From Pseudomonas sp. CC6-YY-74 (GTDB lineage Bacteria > Pseudomonadota > Gammaproteobacteria > Pseudomonadales > Pseudomonadaceae), in contig NZ_CP019947.1 of assembly GCF_002025205.1 (NCBI RefSeq), positions 1,805,501 through 1,869,500 on the forward strand: a stretch of DNA of 64,000 bases, read 5' to 3'. A program made the translations under genes and the position numbers. Position 1 is the stretch's first letter; every line of letters starts with the position of its first letter. Of this stretch, positions 8,523 through 18,010 are shown piece by piece. The notes under the pieces are model-generated. The model was not told the origin of the DNA. It worked only from the letters and a program-made list of their open reading frames with translations, and made no database searches.

Positions 8523-9360
8523 TTGACCCTATCCACGAGAACAATAAATCCGCAAAAAAGCGCGACCCTGCTTCATCCATATGCAAATCATCTTGCGAGT
8601 AATTTTCAAAATGACCTAATACTTCTTCCAGGTCAATTAAATCCACATTTCGCCGCTTGCAATATCCCCTCAACACCAAGTTTGTTTCACGCCTTGCTTT
8701 CAAAACCGAAGAAAATCGAATTAATGAATTATATCTACTTCTTAGAAACCCATCACTATCAAAATCTTGTCTATGCGGGAACGTTAAAAAAATCACCCGT
8801 ATGCCAAAAGCAGCCAAAACCTCATGCACACTCTTTATTAGAGACCTTATATCAACAAGGGTAAAGCCAATACCACTGTATCCTGACTCATGCGGAACAA
8901 AGGGAGAAACGACTTTACTAGCCCCCCAAGCGCCGCCATCAACCCCCAGCGAAAATGCATCGTTAGAGGGCAGCACATAAAAAACCGCTTTAGGCTTAAG
9001 AGGGAGAACCTTGTTCACAATAACATTCAACAAGTGAACACTAGTTGCCCCTGAATAACCACCATTGTAGCAAGCCATCCGCCTTCCCAAACGCCAAAGC
9101 CTATCTTCTAATATAGAATGAAACCTAAACTTTTCGTCCACAAACACTGACTCAACAAAAGAGTCACCTAAAAACAAGAGCAGACCCTCAGCATCGTCAA
9201 GATCAAACCCATTACCCGAAACAATAAAACCCTGGCTATTCGTCTGTATCCGATAATCCTTGACTACGCACCGGTCCCTTACTTCAGAATATTTTTCGCT
9301 TGGTGATTTAGTTAAGACCTGACTTACACCCCATTCCTTAAGCCGAATACTCCTTTTCAT
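8503..9360 (-). CDS. SGNH/GDSL-type hydrolase
   Basis: 285 residues. Block I is LLFLGDSFVES with the likely nucleophile Ser67, block II is the glycine in YNGGYSGATS, block III is the Asn in VLPSNDAF, and block V is DDLHMDEAG with Asp258 and His260. These are the catalytic residues of SGNH esterases and acyltransferase-like enzymes. No signal peptide or membrane helix is evident, so it is probably cytoplasmic. In a glycan locus such enzymes usually add or remove O-acyl groups, but the substrate cannot be read from sequence. It overlaps the upstream glycosyltransferase by four bases (ATGA) and the downstream sulfotransferase by 20 bases. Confidence 0.8.
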   Translation of the reverse strand: MKRSIRLKEWGVSQVLTKSPSEKYSEVRDRCVVKDYRIQTNSQGFIVSGNGFDLDDAEGLLLFLGDSFVESVFVDEKFRFHSILEDRLWRLGRRMACYNGGYSGATSVHLLNVIVNKVLPLKPKAVFYVLPSNDAFSLGVDGGAWGASKVVSPFVPHESGYSGIGFTLVDIRSLIKSVHEVLAAFGIRVIFLTFPHRQDFDSDGFLRSRYNSLIRFSSVLKARRETNLVLRGYCKRRNVDLIDLEEVLGHFENYSQDDLHMDEAGSRFFADLLFSWIGSNEEYFE

Positions 9361-11489
9361 AAACCACCTAAAACCTCAGAAAGAAGTTCGACCACAGGTT
9401 TATTTCGCGCAATAAGCCGATCCTTCTCGCCCTTAATATCTATTACGTCTACCCCCAATACTTTTGACGCTGCCCCACGAGAATCATTAACAATATTTCC
9501 TGCACCCCAAGTATCTTTAGCCCCCTCCCAGTTCCAAACTATCGGCATAGCCCCCGTAAGCATCCCTTCTCCGATAGCCATATGGAATGATTCAGAGTCT
9601 GAGGGCGAAAGAATAAAGCCCACCATGGTAAACCAATCGTTTACATCGTCCCCAGGCGGATCAAATATGACTTTATTGCGCAGCAAAGGGTTGCTGTTGA
9701 TCCGCTCGAAGACCTGACGATAGTAGACCAGCTCGTCTTCTCGCTTGAGCAACCAGTCATAGTCCAGCGGATGCTTGCCCTTTACCCGCAGGCAATAGCG
9801 TTTATCTTCTGCCTGCAAGGCTTCAAGTAGGTCGATGGCGCGATCCAGTCGCTTGCCCTTTGGTGCTACACCAACCATACCAAGCGTATAGCGGGCATCC
9901 CCGGTTTTTTTCTTGGGGGTAAACTTGCTGTCATCCAGGTAGTTCGGGATAACAGAGGTATTTTCCAGAGAAAAACCTTTAAATACCTCGAGAGCATGGC
10001 GACGCGTATGCTCGCTGACGAAGCTAACATGATCAATTGCGTTCCAGTTCGCCTCCGCCATGTAGGGCACACGAGCTTCTTGAGCGTGAAAACGTGCGAC
10101 CAGGCGCTGATGGGGCTTCTTGTTGTGCGAATACCACTTGAGATTGCCTAGGCACCATTCACAGAAGACCACATCGGCCTGCTCCAGCAGGGCGCGACTT
10201 TGCGCTTCGCTGTGCCTGTTATGTCCTTGCCATTCATCTATCAGAAACTCAAACTGACCTGTGGCTTCCAGCTTTTTCTGAAGTAAGTTGAAGAACTTTA
10301 GATCATGCCCAGCCACCAGAACTCGGATTTTACGTATCAAGTTTGGTGTTTCTACGAGCCATTGACGGATGTCCTCCGTGCGTGCTGAAAACGTGTGTCG
10401 CTTTGCCAGCGCGTGTAGCACATCCGCTGCCTGCTGGGCGACCAGCGGCTCACTCAGTGCCCGGGTAAGCTGACTCGCAAACTCTTCGGCACTGTTGGCA
10501 AAGAGTGGGTAATCTTTGCCAAGTAGCTCCTCATGCAGGGAGTTACGGTTGAGAATGGCGGCGCACCCTGCACCACCGTACTCCAGCATTTTGGTGGAGT
10601 ATTCAACGGTGTCATTCATACTCTCGGCGCGCCAGGAAAGTCCTACCCGAGCCTGGAGCAACTGCTGCTGCACCGCTTCGCGCGACTGGGGCCCCAACCA
10701 GCGCAGACCTTGAGTATCAGCCAATGCAAGGCCCATGCGTGCCTCATAGTCAAGGCGGCCTGGTTGACTATGGATCTTGTCGCCAATCATCAACAGTTCG
10801 CTACCCGGAACCGGATGATGCACTGCCGGCCACGCCTCAGCCATCTCCAGCGTCATCCAATCCCCTTTGAACTTGCCAGCATAGATAGCGCGTAGAGGGC
10901 GCTCCGACAACACGGGTAGATGCTCAGGGAGATCAGGAATCACAGGGGTATAAAGGCTGACCTTGCTTTCGTCCAAACCGGGTACCAACGCGCACCAGAG
11001 GGCCTTGAAGCCTTCTGTCTGGCAAAGTAATCGACGACAGCCATTGGCTATGCGGCGCATGGTATGGCGCAAGTCGCCACTGTACTCCGCCGCCGACTGC
11101 GGGATATCGGTGAGATAGATCCAACATTTGCTCAACAGCCCTGGGTTGTCCAGCAGTTTGGCGACAATCTCCATCCCTCGAACGATAACCACATCATAGG
11201 GGGCGATGCTGTCCAGCTTTAATGCCAGATCCGCCATCATCGATAGAGACAAGCGCTGATGGGCCTTACCCTGCCAGTATTTACTACTGGTGCCATCAAT
11301 AATGTTGAGAGCCGGGGATACCTTCAATGGCTGGAATAGTTCATCACGGGCAGGAGAACTCTTGGCAATAAAATCGACATGAGCCATACCCGTAGCGGCC
11401 GTAGCTAGAGCAATGGTTTGCGCCCAAATTGATGAGCCATCAATATAGTTGAGATCCGGAGCCGCACAGATCAATACACGCTTTATCAT
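9357..11489 (-). CDS. Two-domain glycosyltransferase (GT4-like)
   Basis: 710 residues with two consecutive GT-B-like units. The first (about 1-390) contains LRAIYAGKFKGDWMTLEMAE and a donor-site segment EYSTKMLEYGGAGCAAILNR. The second (about 390-710) contains IRVLVAGHDLKFFNLLQKKL, SVIPNYLDDSKF, GMVGVAPKGKRLDRAIDLLE and FILSPSDSESFHMAIGEGML, where the last is the GT4 nucleotide-sugar site. A protein with two transferase units could add two different sugars in sequence. It overlaps its upstream partner and the SGNH gene by four bases each, so the genes are co-translated. Confidence 0.8.
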   Translation of the reverse strand: MIKRVLICAAPDLNYIDGSSIWAQTIALATAATGMAHVDFIAKSSPARDELFQPLKVSPALNIIDGTSSKYWQGKAHQRLSLSMMADLALKLDSIAPYDVVIVRGMEIVAKLLDNPGLLSKCWIYLTDIPQSAAEYSGDLRHTMRRIANGCRRLLCQTEGFKALWCALVPGLDESKVSLYTPVIPDLPEHLPVLSERPLRAIYAGKFKGDWMTLEMAEAWPAVHHPVPGSELLMIGDKIHSQPGRLDYEARMGLALADTQGLRWLGPQSREAVQQQLLQARVGLSWRAESMNDTVEYSTKMLEYGGAGCAAILNRNSLHEELLGKDYPLFANSAEEFASQLTRALSEPLVAQQAADVLHALAKRHTFSARTEDIRQWLVETPNLIRKIRVLVAGHDLKFFNLLQKKLEATGQFEFLIDEWQGHNRHSEAQSRALLEQADVVFCEWCLGNLKWYSHNKKPHQRLVARFHAQEARVPYMAEANWNAIDHVSFVSEHTRRHALEVFKGFSLENTSVIPNYLDDSKFTPKKKTGDARYTLGMVGVAPKGKRLDRAIDLLEALQAEDKRYCLRVKGKHPLDYDWLLKREDELVYYRQVFERINSNPLLRNKVIFDPPGDDVNDWFTMVGFILSPSDSESFHMAIGEGMLTGAMPIVWNWEGAKDTWGAGNIVNDSRGAASKVLGVDVIDIKGEKDRLIARNKPVVELLSEVLGGL

Positions 11490-13432
11490 TTACCGCCCCC
11501 AATCTCTTGCTGGGCCGCTGAACCGCTCTGCTGAAAGTGCTCGCTATCTGCCAGGTACAGGTCTGAACGCGACAACCTGGTTTCAGGCTTAGTGGTGAGA
11601 TGGTGTTTGCGGAAATCGGTAGTGTCCCAAAGTGCACCGCACAATACGGCCTGCTCGCCATAGCCAAATACATCCTGCTTGAGCGCTTTTGCCCAACCTT
11701 TGGCCTCAGGTTCATAGGCGCTGGCATTGACCAGATCTCTCAGGTAATGCACACCGTAATGGCAGCGAGGACTTAAACAACCGGCAATTGGAGTATCGGC
11801 CTGCTGCTCAACAAACCAGGCATTTTTTTCTCCCGGTTGCATCAGGACTATTTGCTCGGAAAGGTGACCCGCCATTGCAGCAATACCCTGTGGGCACTCG
11901 ACACCAAGGAGAAAGCGACGGTAGCTCTGCTCTTTGGCGAACTGGTTCAGGACTTCAAGCTCTACCTGACTATGCACTTCGGCAATTAAAACTATGGCAG
12001 GTTCAGTGGGCATACGATATTCGATACCTAGACGCTCGAAAATATCGTTGAGACGGTGAGCATAAGTGTGCCTGGAGAAGACTTCACGAATGCCAGCAAG
12101 ACTACGCCGACGCCATTCCACATCATCGGTCATCAGGGTATGAATGGCCTCATCAGCCTCTTCCTGACTATGCACCAGCCATACAGCCCCCAGCTCAAAC
12201 AGGTTTTCAATGCCCTGAGCATAAGTACTAACTATTGGCGTGCCACAGGCCATCAGCTCGAATACTCGCCGTGAAAACATGGTGGGCGATTCTGTAACTG
12301 AATTAACGTTCAAGAACACTCGATAACGACTGTATTCGTCGCACAGCTCTTTATACGGCAAGCTTCCCTTGATACCTGCCTTATACTCATCAGGGAAGGG
12401 AAAAATACCCGTCCCATGATTGCGATCATAAATATCAAGGCCATGCTTGTTGGCTGCTTCCAATAGCCAACGCATGGCTTGCCCACGCTCCGCATGGCGA
12501 TTGCCATACCAACTACCAGCAAAGCAGGAGAGCGGCTTACGGCCCGCCAATGGTGCCGGCTTGTGGAGTGCAGGCTGTGCGGCAAACGGTAGTGCATGAA
12601 CGTTTTGATTGCCTGTCTTGAGTCGGTAAGAATCCTTCATAGCGGCATCAGTAGTAAAGATGTGATCTACAAGTTTCGCTGTGCACATGAATTTATCGTG
12701 ATGCACTGGATCTTCCTTGTTCCAGAAAAGCGTGGGGATGCCCTTTTCCCGAGCATACTGACAAATCTGAGCAATTTCCTGGCCTGGTTTATTGGCATAC
12801 TCAGCCACCCGATACTGCCAACTACCTTGATTGCCTTTCCAGGCACTTTCAATAAAAATCAATTCGGGCTTATATTTTTCAGCCAATGCATACCAGTTAT
12901 CTGGCCTTGGCTGGATAAGATTCACATCTTCCTCGAAACAGCCACTGGTAAATTCGTCCATGACGCCTAGCACGTAGGGTTTGCCATTTTTCGGATATTC
13001 GGGCCAGCCTAAAATACTAATTTCAGCGGCTTGCGCGCTAGGCGGAATAAACTGATCAACGACATGGATTTTTTTGAGTTTGGGCTTGACCACGAGATCA
13101 CAGATAAAAACTTGTTCCTGCTCGTTCTTATTAAAACCACACAACCCAAAATGGACTTCAGAAACTCCTGCAGGAACAGTGAACTCATGTAACTCTTGCA
13201 CCTGATTTTGCGTGCAGGACAGGTACTTGAAAAATGCTTTCAGGTGACCTGACCTAACGACTTTCCCACACTCCCTCTCCACTTCAACACCCGCAGCGTT
13301 GAAGCTCTTGAACAGCATCACTGCCTTACGCTTCGCATCGCCTTTTACATTACGGTATTCAACTGCAGCGGTCACCGATAGCAACTGGCCCGGCATAACC
13401 TTAACTTTGTACCAAACGGGATCTTTGCCCAC
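11486..13432 (-). CDS. CgeB-like glycosyltransferase (probably the C-terminal half of a larger fusion)
   Basis: 648 residues if read from GTG at 13432. Residues 1-125 look like a beta-rich binding module (WYKVKVMPGQLLSVTAAVEY and FTVPAGVSEVHFGLCGFNK). Then comes a DUF3880/CgeB-like glycosyltransferase: YVLGVMDEFTSGCFEED, LIFIESAWKGNQGSW, FWNKEDPVHHDKF, CFAGSWYGNRHAERG, and the donor-site motif SRRVFELMACGTPIVSTYAQ. The frame is open without a stop far upstream of the GTG, through LALWRLAKNKRSEGKAKPHF, right up to a run of seven G at 13594-13600. One extra G would join it to the sulfotransferase/coiled-coil gene. The GTG has no good ribosome binding site, which supports the fusion view. Confidence 0.8.
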   Translation of the reverse strand: MGKDPVWYKVKVMPGQLLSVTAAVEYRNVKGDAKRKAVMLFKSFNAAGVEVERECGKVVRSGHLKAFFKYLSCTQNQVQELHEFTVPAGVSEVHFGLCGFNKNEQEQVFICDLVVKPKLKKIHVVDQFIPPSAQAAEISILGWPEYPKNGKPYVLGVMDEFTSGCFEEDVNLIQPRPDNWYALAEKYKPELIFIESAWKGNQGSWQYRVAEYANKPGQEIAQICQYAREKGIPTLFWNKEDPVHHDKFMCTAKLVDHIFTTDAAMKDSYRLKTGNQNVHALPFAAQPALHKPAPLAGRKPLSCFAGSWYGNRHAERGQAMRWLLEAANKHGLDIYDRNHGTGIFPFPDEYKAGIKGSLPYKELCDEYSRYRVFLNVNSVTESPTMFSRRVFELMACGTPIVSTYAQGIENLFELGAVWLVHSQEEADEAIHTLMTDDVEWRRRSLAGIREVFSRHTYAHRLNDIFERLGIEYRMPTEPAIVLIAEVHSQVELEVLNQFAKEQSYRRFLLGVECPQGIAAMAGHLSEQIVLMQPGEKNAWFVEQQADTPIAGCLSPRCHYGVHYLRDLVNASAYEPEAKGWAKALKQDVFGYGEQAVLCGALWDTTDFRKHHLTTKPETRLSRSDLYLADSEHFQQSGSAAQQEIGGGK

Positions 13433-13575
13433 GAGCTCAACAACGCCTTTATGCTGGAAAACCCCAAACTCCGGTTTAAGCTCCTCCTCTTTTTTCTTGT
13501 CTACACTTAACTTTTCCGGAAAGTGTGGCTTGGCCTTTCCTTCGCTTCTCTTATTTTTAGCTAAACGCCATAGCG

Positions 13576-15498
13576 CTAGCGGAAGCCTAGCAACCCCCCC
13601 AAGGACTTCCCGGCCATGACTAGGTGATACCCAGCCTGATAGCGCGCAGAATTTTTCAGCCTTTCCTGTGTGGCCAGACTACTGGCAAGAAGTTTTTCCA
13701 GCTGTGCAACTCGCCCCTCAAGGGTCTTGGTCTTTGATAAAGACTGGCGCTCTTTAACTTTCGAGTCATCCTCGCGTGATTGCATATCACCTGAAATACT
13801 GCTCAACAAACTGCGCGTACTATCATGCGCTTTCTTTTCAGACTCCAGCAGGCCCCGTAACTCGCCAACCTTGAGACTCTTTGATTCAGCAACTGCCCCG
13901 CTCTCTTCTAACTTGCTTGCAAGCTCTACAAGGCGATCATTGGTAACTTTGTGTGCGGTAGACTCTGCAGATACCTGTTCTTCAAGCTTGCTAATGGTCA
14001 ACTGTGCCTGCTGGAGCGCCTGCTCATCCGCGTCAAGCTGCGCCGCAAGCTTATCTCGCGTCAACTCATGCGCCTCAGTTTCGATTGAAACTTTCTCCTC
14101 AAGCTTAACAACAACCAATTGTGCCTGTTGGAACGCCTGCTCAACCACTTCAAGCTGCTCCGCCAGCGCCGCAAGCTTATCTCGCGTCAACTCATGCACC
14201 TCAGCTTCGATTGAAACTTTTTCCTCAAGCTTAACAACGACCAATTGTGCCTGTTGGAACGCCTGTTCAACCACTTCAAGCTGCTCCGCCAGCGCCGCAA
14301 GCTTATCTCGCGTCAACTCATGCGCCTCAGCTTCGATTGAAACTTTTTCCTCAAGCTTAACAACGATCAATTGTGCCTGTTGGAACGCCTGCTCAGCCTC
14401 TACAAACTGCTCCGCCAGAGCGGCCAGCTTATCTCGTGTCAACTCATGCGTTTCCACTTCGGCTGAGAACTGCTCCTCATACTTACTACTGGCCAACTGC
14501 ACTTGCACAGCGTCTAATGATGCCTTCTGATCATTCAAAGCTTGCTGTAATTTATCAGTTGTATCTTGTGCAACCTTGGCCTCTTTCTCCTTAATCACTA
14601 TCCGCGCAGTAAGTTCGGAAATTTTTTCACATGCAGCCTTGTACTCATGTTTCTTTGTTTCCAACCGCACCAGCAGCCTTCGTGAATTATCCAGCTGTTG
14701 CGGTGTTCTATTTTCGTTTTCGCCTACAACACTATTCCACTCTAGGATACGGTAGTCATCAGCATAAATTTCTTTGAGGCGCGCTTCAGCGGCAGGGGTC
14801 AACACCTGTTCGAGCGTTGGTAACGCTTTGAATTCAGCATATTTTTTTTGAAAATATACGGCAGGACAATTGACGTCGCACATTTCCAGCGGCACCGCAC
14901 CCTTAGTAGTGCTGTTTGTTGGTTCTAAAAAAACCTCATTACACAATGCCTCGGGCAACAACTCTCGCATCTCAGCATACAACGAATCCATAGTGATGAC
15001 TTTATTGTATGTTATCGGCAACAGATGCCAGGACTGCGGATACAGATGGCCATCCACGTCTTCCCAGCGGTCCGTCTCCAGCAAGCTTACGTATTCATTA
15101 ACGAAGTCGTCAAACGTCAACAAACCAGCATCCCGTTGAACAGACTTGCTTAACCGGCCCAACAGATCTTCGGCACCATCTTGCTGAATTAGCTTGTTCT
15201 TATAGACAGAGAAAGCACGATCAATAGGATCCCGGTATACAAATACCTTATCGGCAAAAGATCGATCAATTTCCTCAGGTGTTAAATCTCTGACTTGCGC
15301 GTATTTCGCCATACAACCCAGCGAAGGAATATCGCCCGGACACAGCCCTGGGTGCAGAACCTTGAACAGTTTTTTGAACGAAGTTGAGGCATTTTTACGA
15401 ATGTAGGTATAAAAAAATGAGACCCCCTCCCCCTGAAAAACAAAATCTGGAGAAAATTGTTTTTTTGCTGGAAACAATGACCGGGGCCTATAACTCAC
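13576..15498 (-). CDS. Sulfotransferase family 2 domain with long repeat coiled coil
   Basis: 640 residues from GTG at 15498. The sulfotransferase domain fills about residues 1-260: 5' PAPS loop YIRKNASTSFKKLF (32-45) and 3' loop VFVYRDPIDRAFSVYKNKL with Arg89 and Ser97. From about 270 to 610 the protein is almost pure coiled coil with tandem 42-residue units (HELTRDKLAALAEQL, then EEKVSIEAE). The last 25 residues (ARYQAGYHLVMAGKSLGGLL) resemble the linker that precedes glycosyltransferase domains in large Pseudomonas glycan proteins, and the stop comes just after a poly-G tract. I suspect that the original protein was sulfotransferase, coiled coil and glycosyltransferase in one chain. It is separated from wecC by 113 bases and probably belongs to the ops-led operon. 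Confidence 0.82.
   Translation of the reverse strand: MSYRPRSLFPAKKQFSPDFVFQGEGVSFFYTYIRKNASTSFKKLFKVLHPGLCPGDIPSLGCMAKYAQVRDLTPEEIDRSFADKVFVYRDPIDRAFSVYKNKLIQQDGAEDLLGRLSKSVQRDAGLLTFDDFVNEYVSLLETDRWEDVDGHLYPQSWHLLPITYNKVITMDSLYAEMRELLPEALCNEVFLEPTNSTTKGAVPLEMCDVNCPAVYFQKKYAEFKALPTLEQVLTPAAEARLKEIYADDYRILEWNSVVGENENRTPQQLDNSRRLLVRLETKKHEYKAACEKISELTARIVIKEKEAKVAQDTTDKLQQALNDQKASLDAVQVQLASSKYEEQFSAEVETHELTRDKLAALAEQFVEAEQAFQQAQLIVVKLEEKVSIEAEAHELTRDKLAALAEQLEVVEQAFQQAQLVVVKLEEKVSIEAEVHELTRDKLAALAEQLEVVEQAFQQAQLVVVKLEEKVSIETEAHELTRDKLAAQLDADEQALQQAQLTISKLEEQVSAESTAHKVTNDRLVELASKLEESGAVAESKSLKVGELRGLLESEKKAHDSTRSLLSSISGDMQSREDDSKVKERQSLSKTKTLEGRVAQLEKLLASSLATQERLKNSARYQAGYHLVMAGKSLGGLLGFR
13594..13600 (-). 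repeat. Poly-G tract (7 G on coding strand) at the junction of two genes
   Basis: Seven consecutive C on the plus strand. The upstream protein ends ten codons after this tract (LLGFR, then TAG). With eight G the frame would run on through GGVARLPLALWRLAKNK into the CgeB-like glycosyltransferase, giving one protein of about 1,337 residues. Confidence 0.85.
13965..14475 (-). repeat. 126-bp in-frame tandem repeats encoding 42-residue coiled-coil units
   Basis: The anchor gcttatctcg recurs at 14049, 14175, 14301 and 14427, exactly 126 bases apart. Each unit encodes 42 residues, that is six heptads. The two central units are nearly identical in DNA; the most C-terminal unit lacks three residues. 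Such repeats can change copy number by recombination, altering rod length without breaking the frame. Confidence 0.9.
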
Positions 15499-15611
15499 AA
15501 GAGTCTCACTTAATTATTTAGTGCGAACAAACATTCTTTATGTATTCGGATTGCCGCTGCTCTATTTTTTTGAAACTCAGTGCATTTTAGAGCAGGCAGG
15601 CCTTTCAACTT

Positions 15612-16874
15612 TTAAGACGCTGGCCACAGCCCGCGGGTATCCACCACGCTCAGTTGCTGCGGTAGGCTGAGGTTTTTGAACTGCTGATGATCCACCAGAA
15701 GCACGGCGATATCCGCACCTTCAAGCGCCTCATCAACACTCACCAGATCGGCTTTCGCAAGGTTCTTAGGCAGGATCTCAATGTTCGGTTCGACCATCAT
15801 GATCTGACCGGGATGCCGTTGCAGCAACTCGGATGCAATGGCCAACGCCGGGCTTTCACGCAGATCATCAATATCTGGCTTGAAGACCAGGCCGAAGCAC
15901 GCAATGGCCACATCACTAGCTGTCTTACCGGGATTAATGGCCAAATAAGCGCCCAACTCCTGATTGACCTTATCGAGTACCCATTGCGGCTTACTATCGT
16001 TCACCTCGCGGGCGGTACGAATCAGACGCGCTTCTTCCGGCGCCTGGCTGACGATAAACCAGGGGTCGACCGCGATACAGTGCCCGCCCACACCCGGACC
16101 GGGCTGCAGGATGCTCACCCGCGGGTGACGGTTGGCCAAGCGAATGAGCTCCCACACATTGATACCGAGCTTGTCGCAGATGATCGACAGTTCATTGGCG
16201 AAGGCGATGTTCACGTCACGAAAGCTGTTCTCGGTCAGCTTGCACATCTCGGCCGTGCGCGCATCGGTGATGATGCACTCACCGTCTACGAAGGTTTTGT
16301 ATAGCCGTGCAGCTTCCGCCGAGCACTTGGCTGTCATACCGCCAATAATCCGGTCGTTTTCTATCAACTCGCGAAGTACGTGGCCCGGCAGCACACGCTC
16401 GGGGCAATGAGCAATCCGAATATCCGACTCCTCTCCATGCGTTTGAGGAAAAGTCAGATCCGAACGAGCCTCTGCAAGCCAGGCAGCCATTTGCTCGGTT
16501 GCACCTACCGGGGAGGTGGACTCGAGAATGACTAGATCGCCCTTCTTCAATACAGGTGCAATCGCTTTACTTGCCGCTTCGATATAGGACAAGTCGGGCT
16601 CATGGTCGCCCTTGAATGGAGTAGGCACCGCAATCAAAAACGCGTCGGCCGGCTCGGCTCTAGTGGTTGCCCGGAGATAACCTTCGGTGACAGCTGCATG
16701 CACAATTATATCCAGATCGGGCTCAACGATATGAATTTCGCCGCGGTTGATGGTCGCTACAGCATGTTCGTTTACATCGACACCAATGACTTTCTTCTTG
16801 CGCGCAGCGAAAACTGCTGCAGTAGGGAGCCCAATATAGCCGAGGCCGACTACAGAAATAGTTTCAAATTTCAT
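15612..16874 (-). CDS. wecC: UDP-N-acetyl-D-mannosamine dehydrogenase
   Basis: 420 residues, the usual length. It oxidises UDP-ManNAc to UDP-ManNAcA with two NAD. The NAD-binding motif VVGLGYIGLPTAAVFA is at residues 8-23, the central domain has CPERVLPGHVLRELIENDR, the catalytic cysteine is in GPGVGGHCIAVDPW near residue 264, and the C-terminal UDP-binding domain has CFGLVFKPDIDDLRESPAL. It starts two bases after the wecB stop, so the two form one operon. The product is a negatively charged sugar donor for O-antigen, capsule or enterobacterial common antigen-like glycans; the neighbours here suggest a surface polysaccharide. Confidence 0.95.
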   Translation of the reverse strand: MKFETISVVGLGYIGLPTAAVFAARKKKVIGVDVNEHAVATINRGEIHIVEPDLDIIVHAAVTEGYLRATTRAEPADAFLIAVPTPFKGDHEPDLSYIEAASKAIAPVLKKGDLVILESTSPVGATEQMAAWLAEARSDLTFPQTHGEESDIRIAHCPERVLPGHVLRELIENDRIIGGMTAKCSAEAARLYKTFVDGECIITDARTAEMCKLTENSFRDVNIAFANELSIICDKLGINVWELIRLANRHPRVSILQPGPGVGGHCIAVDPWFIVSQAPEEARLIRTAREVNDSKPQWVLDKVNQELGAYLAINPGKTASDVAIACFGLVFKPDIDDLRESPALAIASELLQRHPGQIMMVEPNIEILPKNLAKADLVSVDEALEGADIAVLLVDHQQFKNLSLPQQLSVVDTRGLWPAS

Positions 16875-16876
16875 CT

Positions 16877-18010
16877 TCAGCTCTTCTGGATTTTGGAAAG
16901 GGTTTCAATAATGCGAGTGCAGGCTTCGCCATCACCGTAGGGGTTGTGGGCAAAACTCATTTGACGATAGGCCTCGGCGTTCGTCAGCAGACTACTCAAG
17001 TTACGCGTAATGACGTCAACATCGGTACCCACCAGTTTCACGGTACCTGCGTCGACCGCTTCCGGGCGCTCGGTGGTGTCACGCATAACCAGTACAGGCT
17101 TGCCCAGTGAGGGGGCCTCTTCTTGTATGCCGCCCGAGTCGGTGAGAATCAGGTAAGAGCGGTTCATCATGTAGACGAAAGGCAGGTAATCCAGCGGCTC
17201 GATCAGGTGGATATTGCTGACACCCGCCAAGAGCCGATTGACCGGCTCGCGTACATTAGGATTGAGGTGCACCGGGTAGACGATCTCGATATCCGGGAAG
17301 GCCTTCGCCGTTTCGGCCAAGGCTTGGCAGATACGCTCAAAACCATCACCGAAGCTTTCGCGGCGATGGCCGGTGACCAGCACTAAACGGCTATCGGGAC
17401 GAAGAAAGGAAAATTGCTGCTTGAATAAGCCTTGCAACTCAACGTCCTGATCGAGCTTCGCCACGACCTGAAGCAAGGCGTCGATAACGGTGTTGCCGGT
17501 GACTTCGATACTGGAGGCTGGAATGCCTTCACGTAGAAGATTCTGCTGGGAGGTTTCAGTCGGCGCAAAGTGAATGGCGGCCAGAGCACCGGTCAGCTTG
17601 CGATTGGCCTCTTCTGGCCATGGGGAATAGAGATTACCTGTACGCAGGCCTGCCTCAACGTGGGCAACCGGGATCTGATGGTAATAGGCCGCTAAAGTCG
17701 TTGCGAAGGTTGTAGCTGTATCGCCATGAACCAAGACGATATCCGGCCGAAACTCGCTGAAGACCCCTTTCATGCCTTGCAGAATGGCACTGGCAACGTC
17801 AGTCAGATCCTGACCCGGCTTCATGATATTCAGGTCGAAGTCTGGCCTCAGCTCAAATAGCTCAAGTACCTGGTCAAGCATCTCTCGATGCTGGCCGGTA
17901 ACGCAGACCTGGGCGTCGAAGCGCGCATCAGCGACCAGCGCGAGAGCGAGGGGGGCCATTTTGATGGCTTCGGGGCGTGTGCCGAACACGCAAAGGGCTT
18001 TTATGGTCAT
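16877..18010 (-). CDS. wecB: UDP-N-acetylglucosamine 2-epimerase (non-hydrolysing)
   Basis: 377 residues from ATG at 18010 ([20 protein letters not shown]). An in-frame TTG eight codons upstream is less likely. It converts UDP-GlcNAc to UDP-ManNAc. Family motifs: FGTRPEAIK at the N-terminus, [44 protein letters not shown] and [20 protein letters not shown] with the UDP-binding residues near the C-terminus. It is the first gene after an ops element about 295 bases upstream, and is followed directly by wecC, which uses its product. Confidence 0.95.
   Translation of the reverse strand: MTIKALCVFGTRPEAIKMAPLALALVADARFDAQVCVTGQHREMLDQVLELFELRPDFDLNIMKPGQDLTDVASAILQGMKGVFSEFRPDIVLVHGDTATTFATTLAAYYHQIPVAHVEAGLRTGNLYSPWPEEANRKLTGALAAIHFAPTETSQQNLLREGIPASSIEVTGNTVIDALLQVVAKLDQDVELQGLFKQQFSFLRPDSRLVLVTGHRRESFGDGFERICQALAETAKAFPDIEIVYPVHLNPNVREPVNRLLAGVSNIHLIEPLDYLPFVYMMNRSYLILTDSGGIQEEAPSLGKPVLVMRDTTERPEAVDAGTVKLVGTDVDVITRNLSSLLTNAEAYRQMSFAHNPYGDGEACTRIIETLSKIQKS

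Noticed and set aside
14049-14450. 126-base repeats as a CRISPR array or satellite
   Set aside because: They encode heptad-exact coiled-coil units inside one reading frame.
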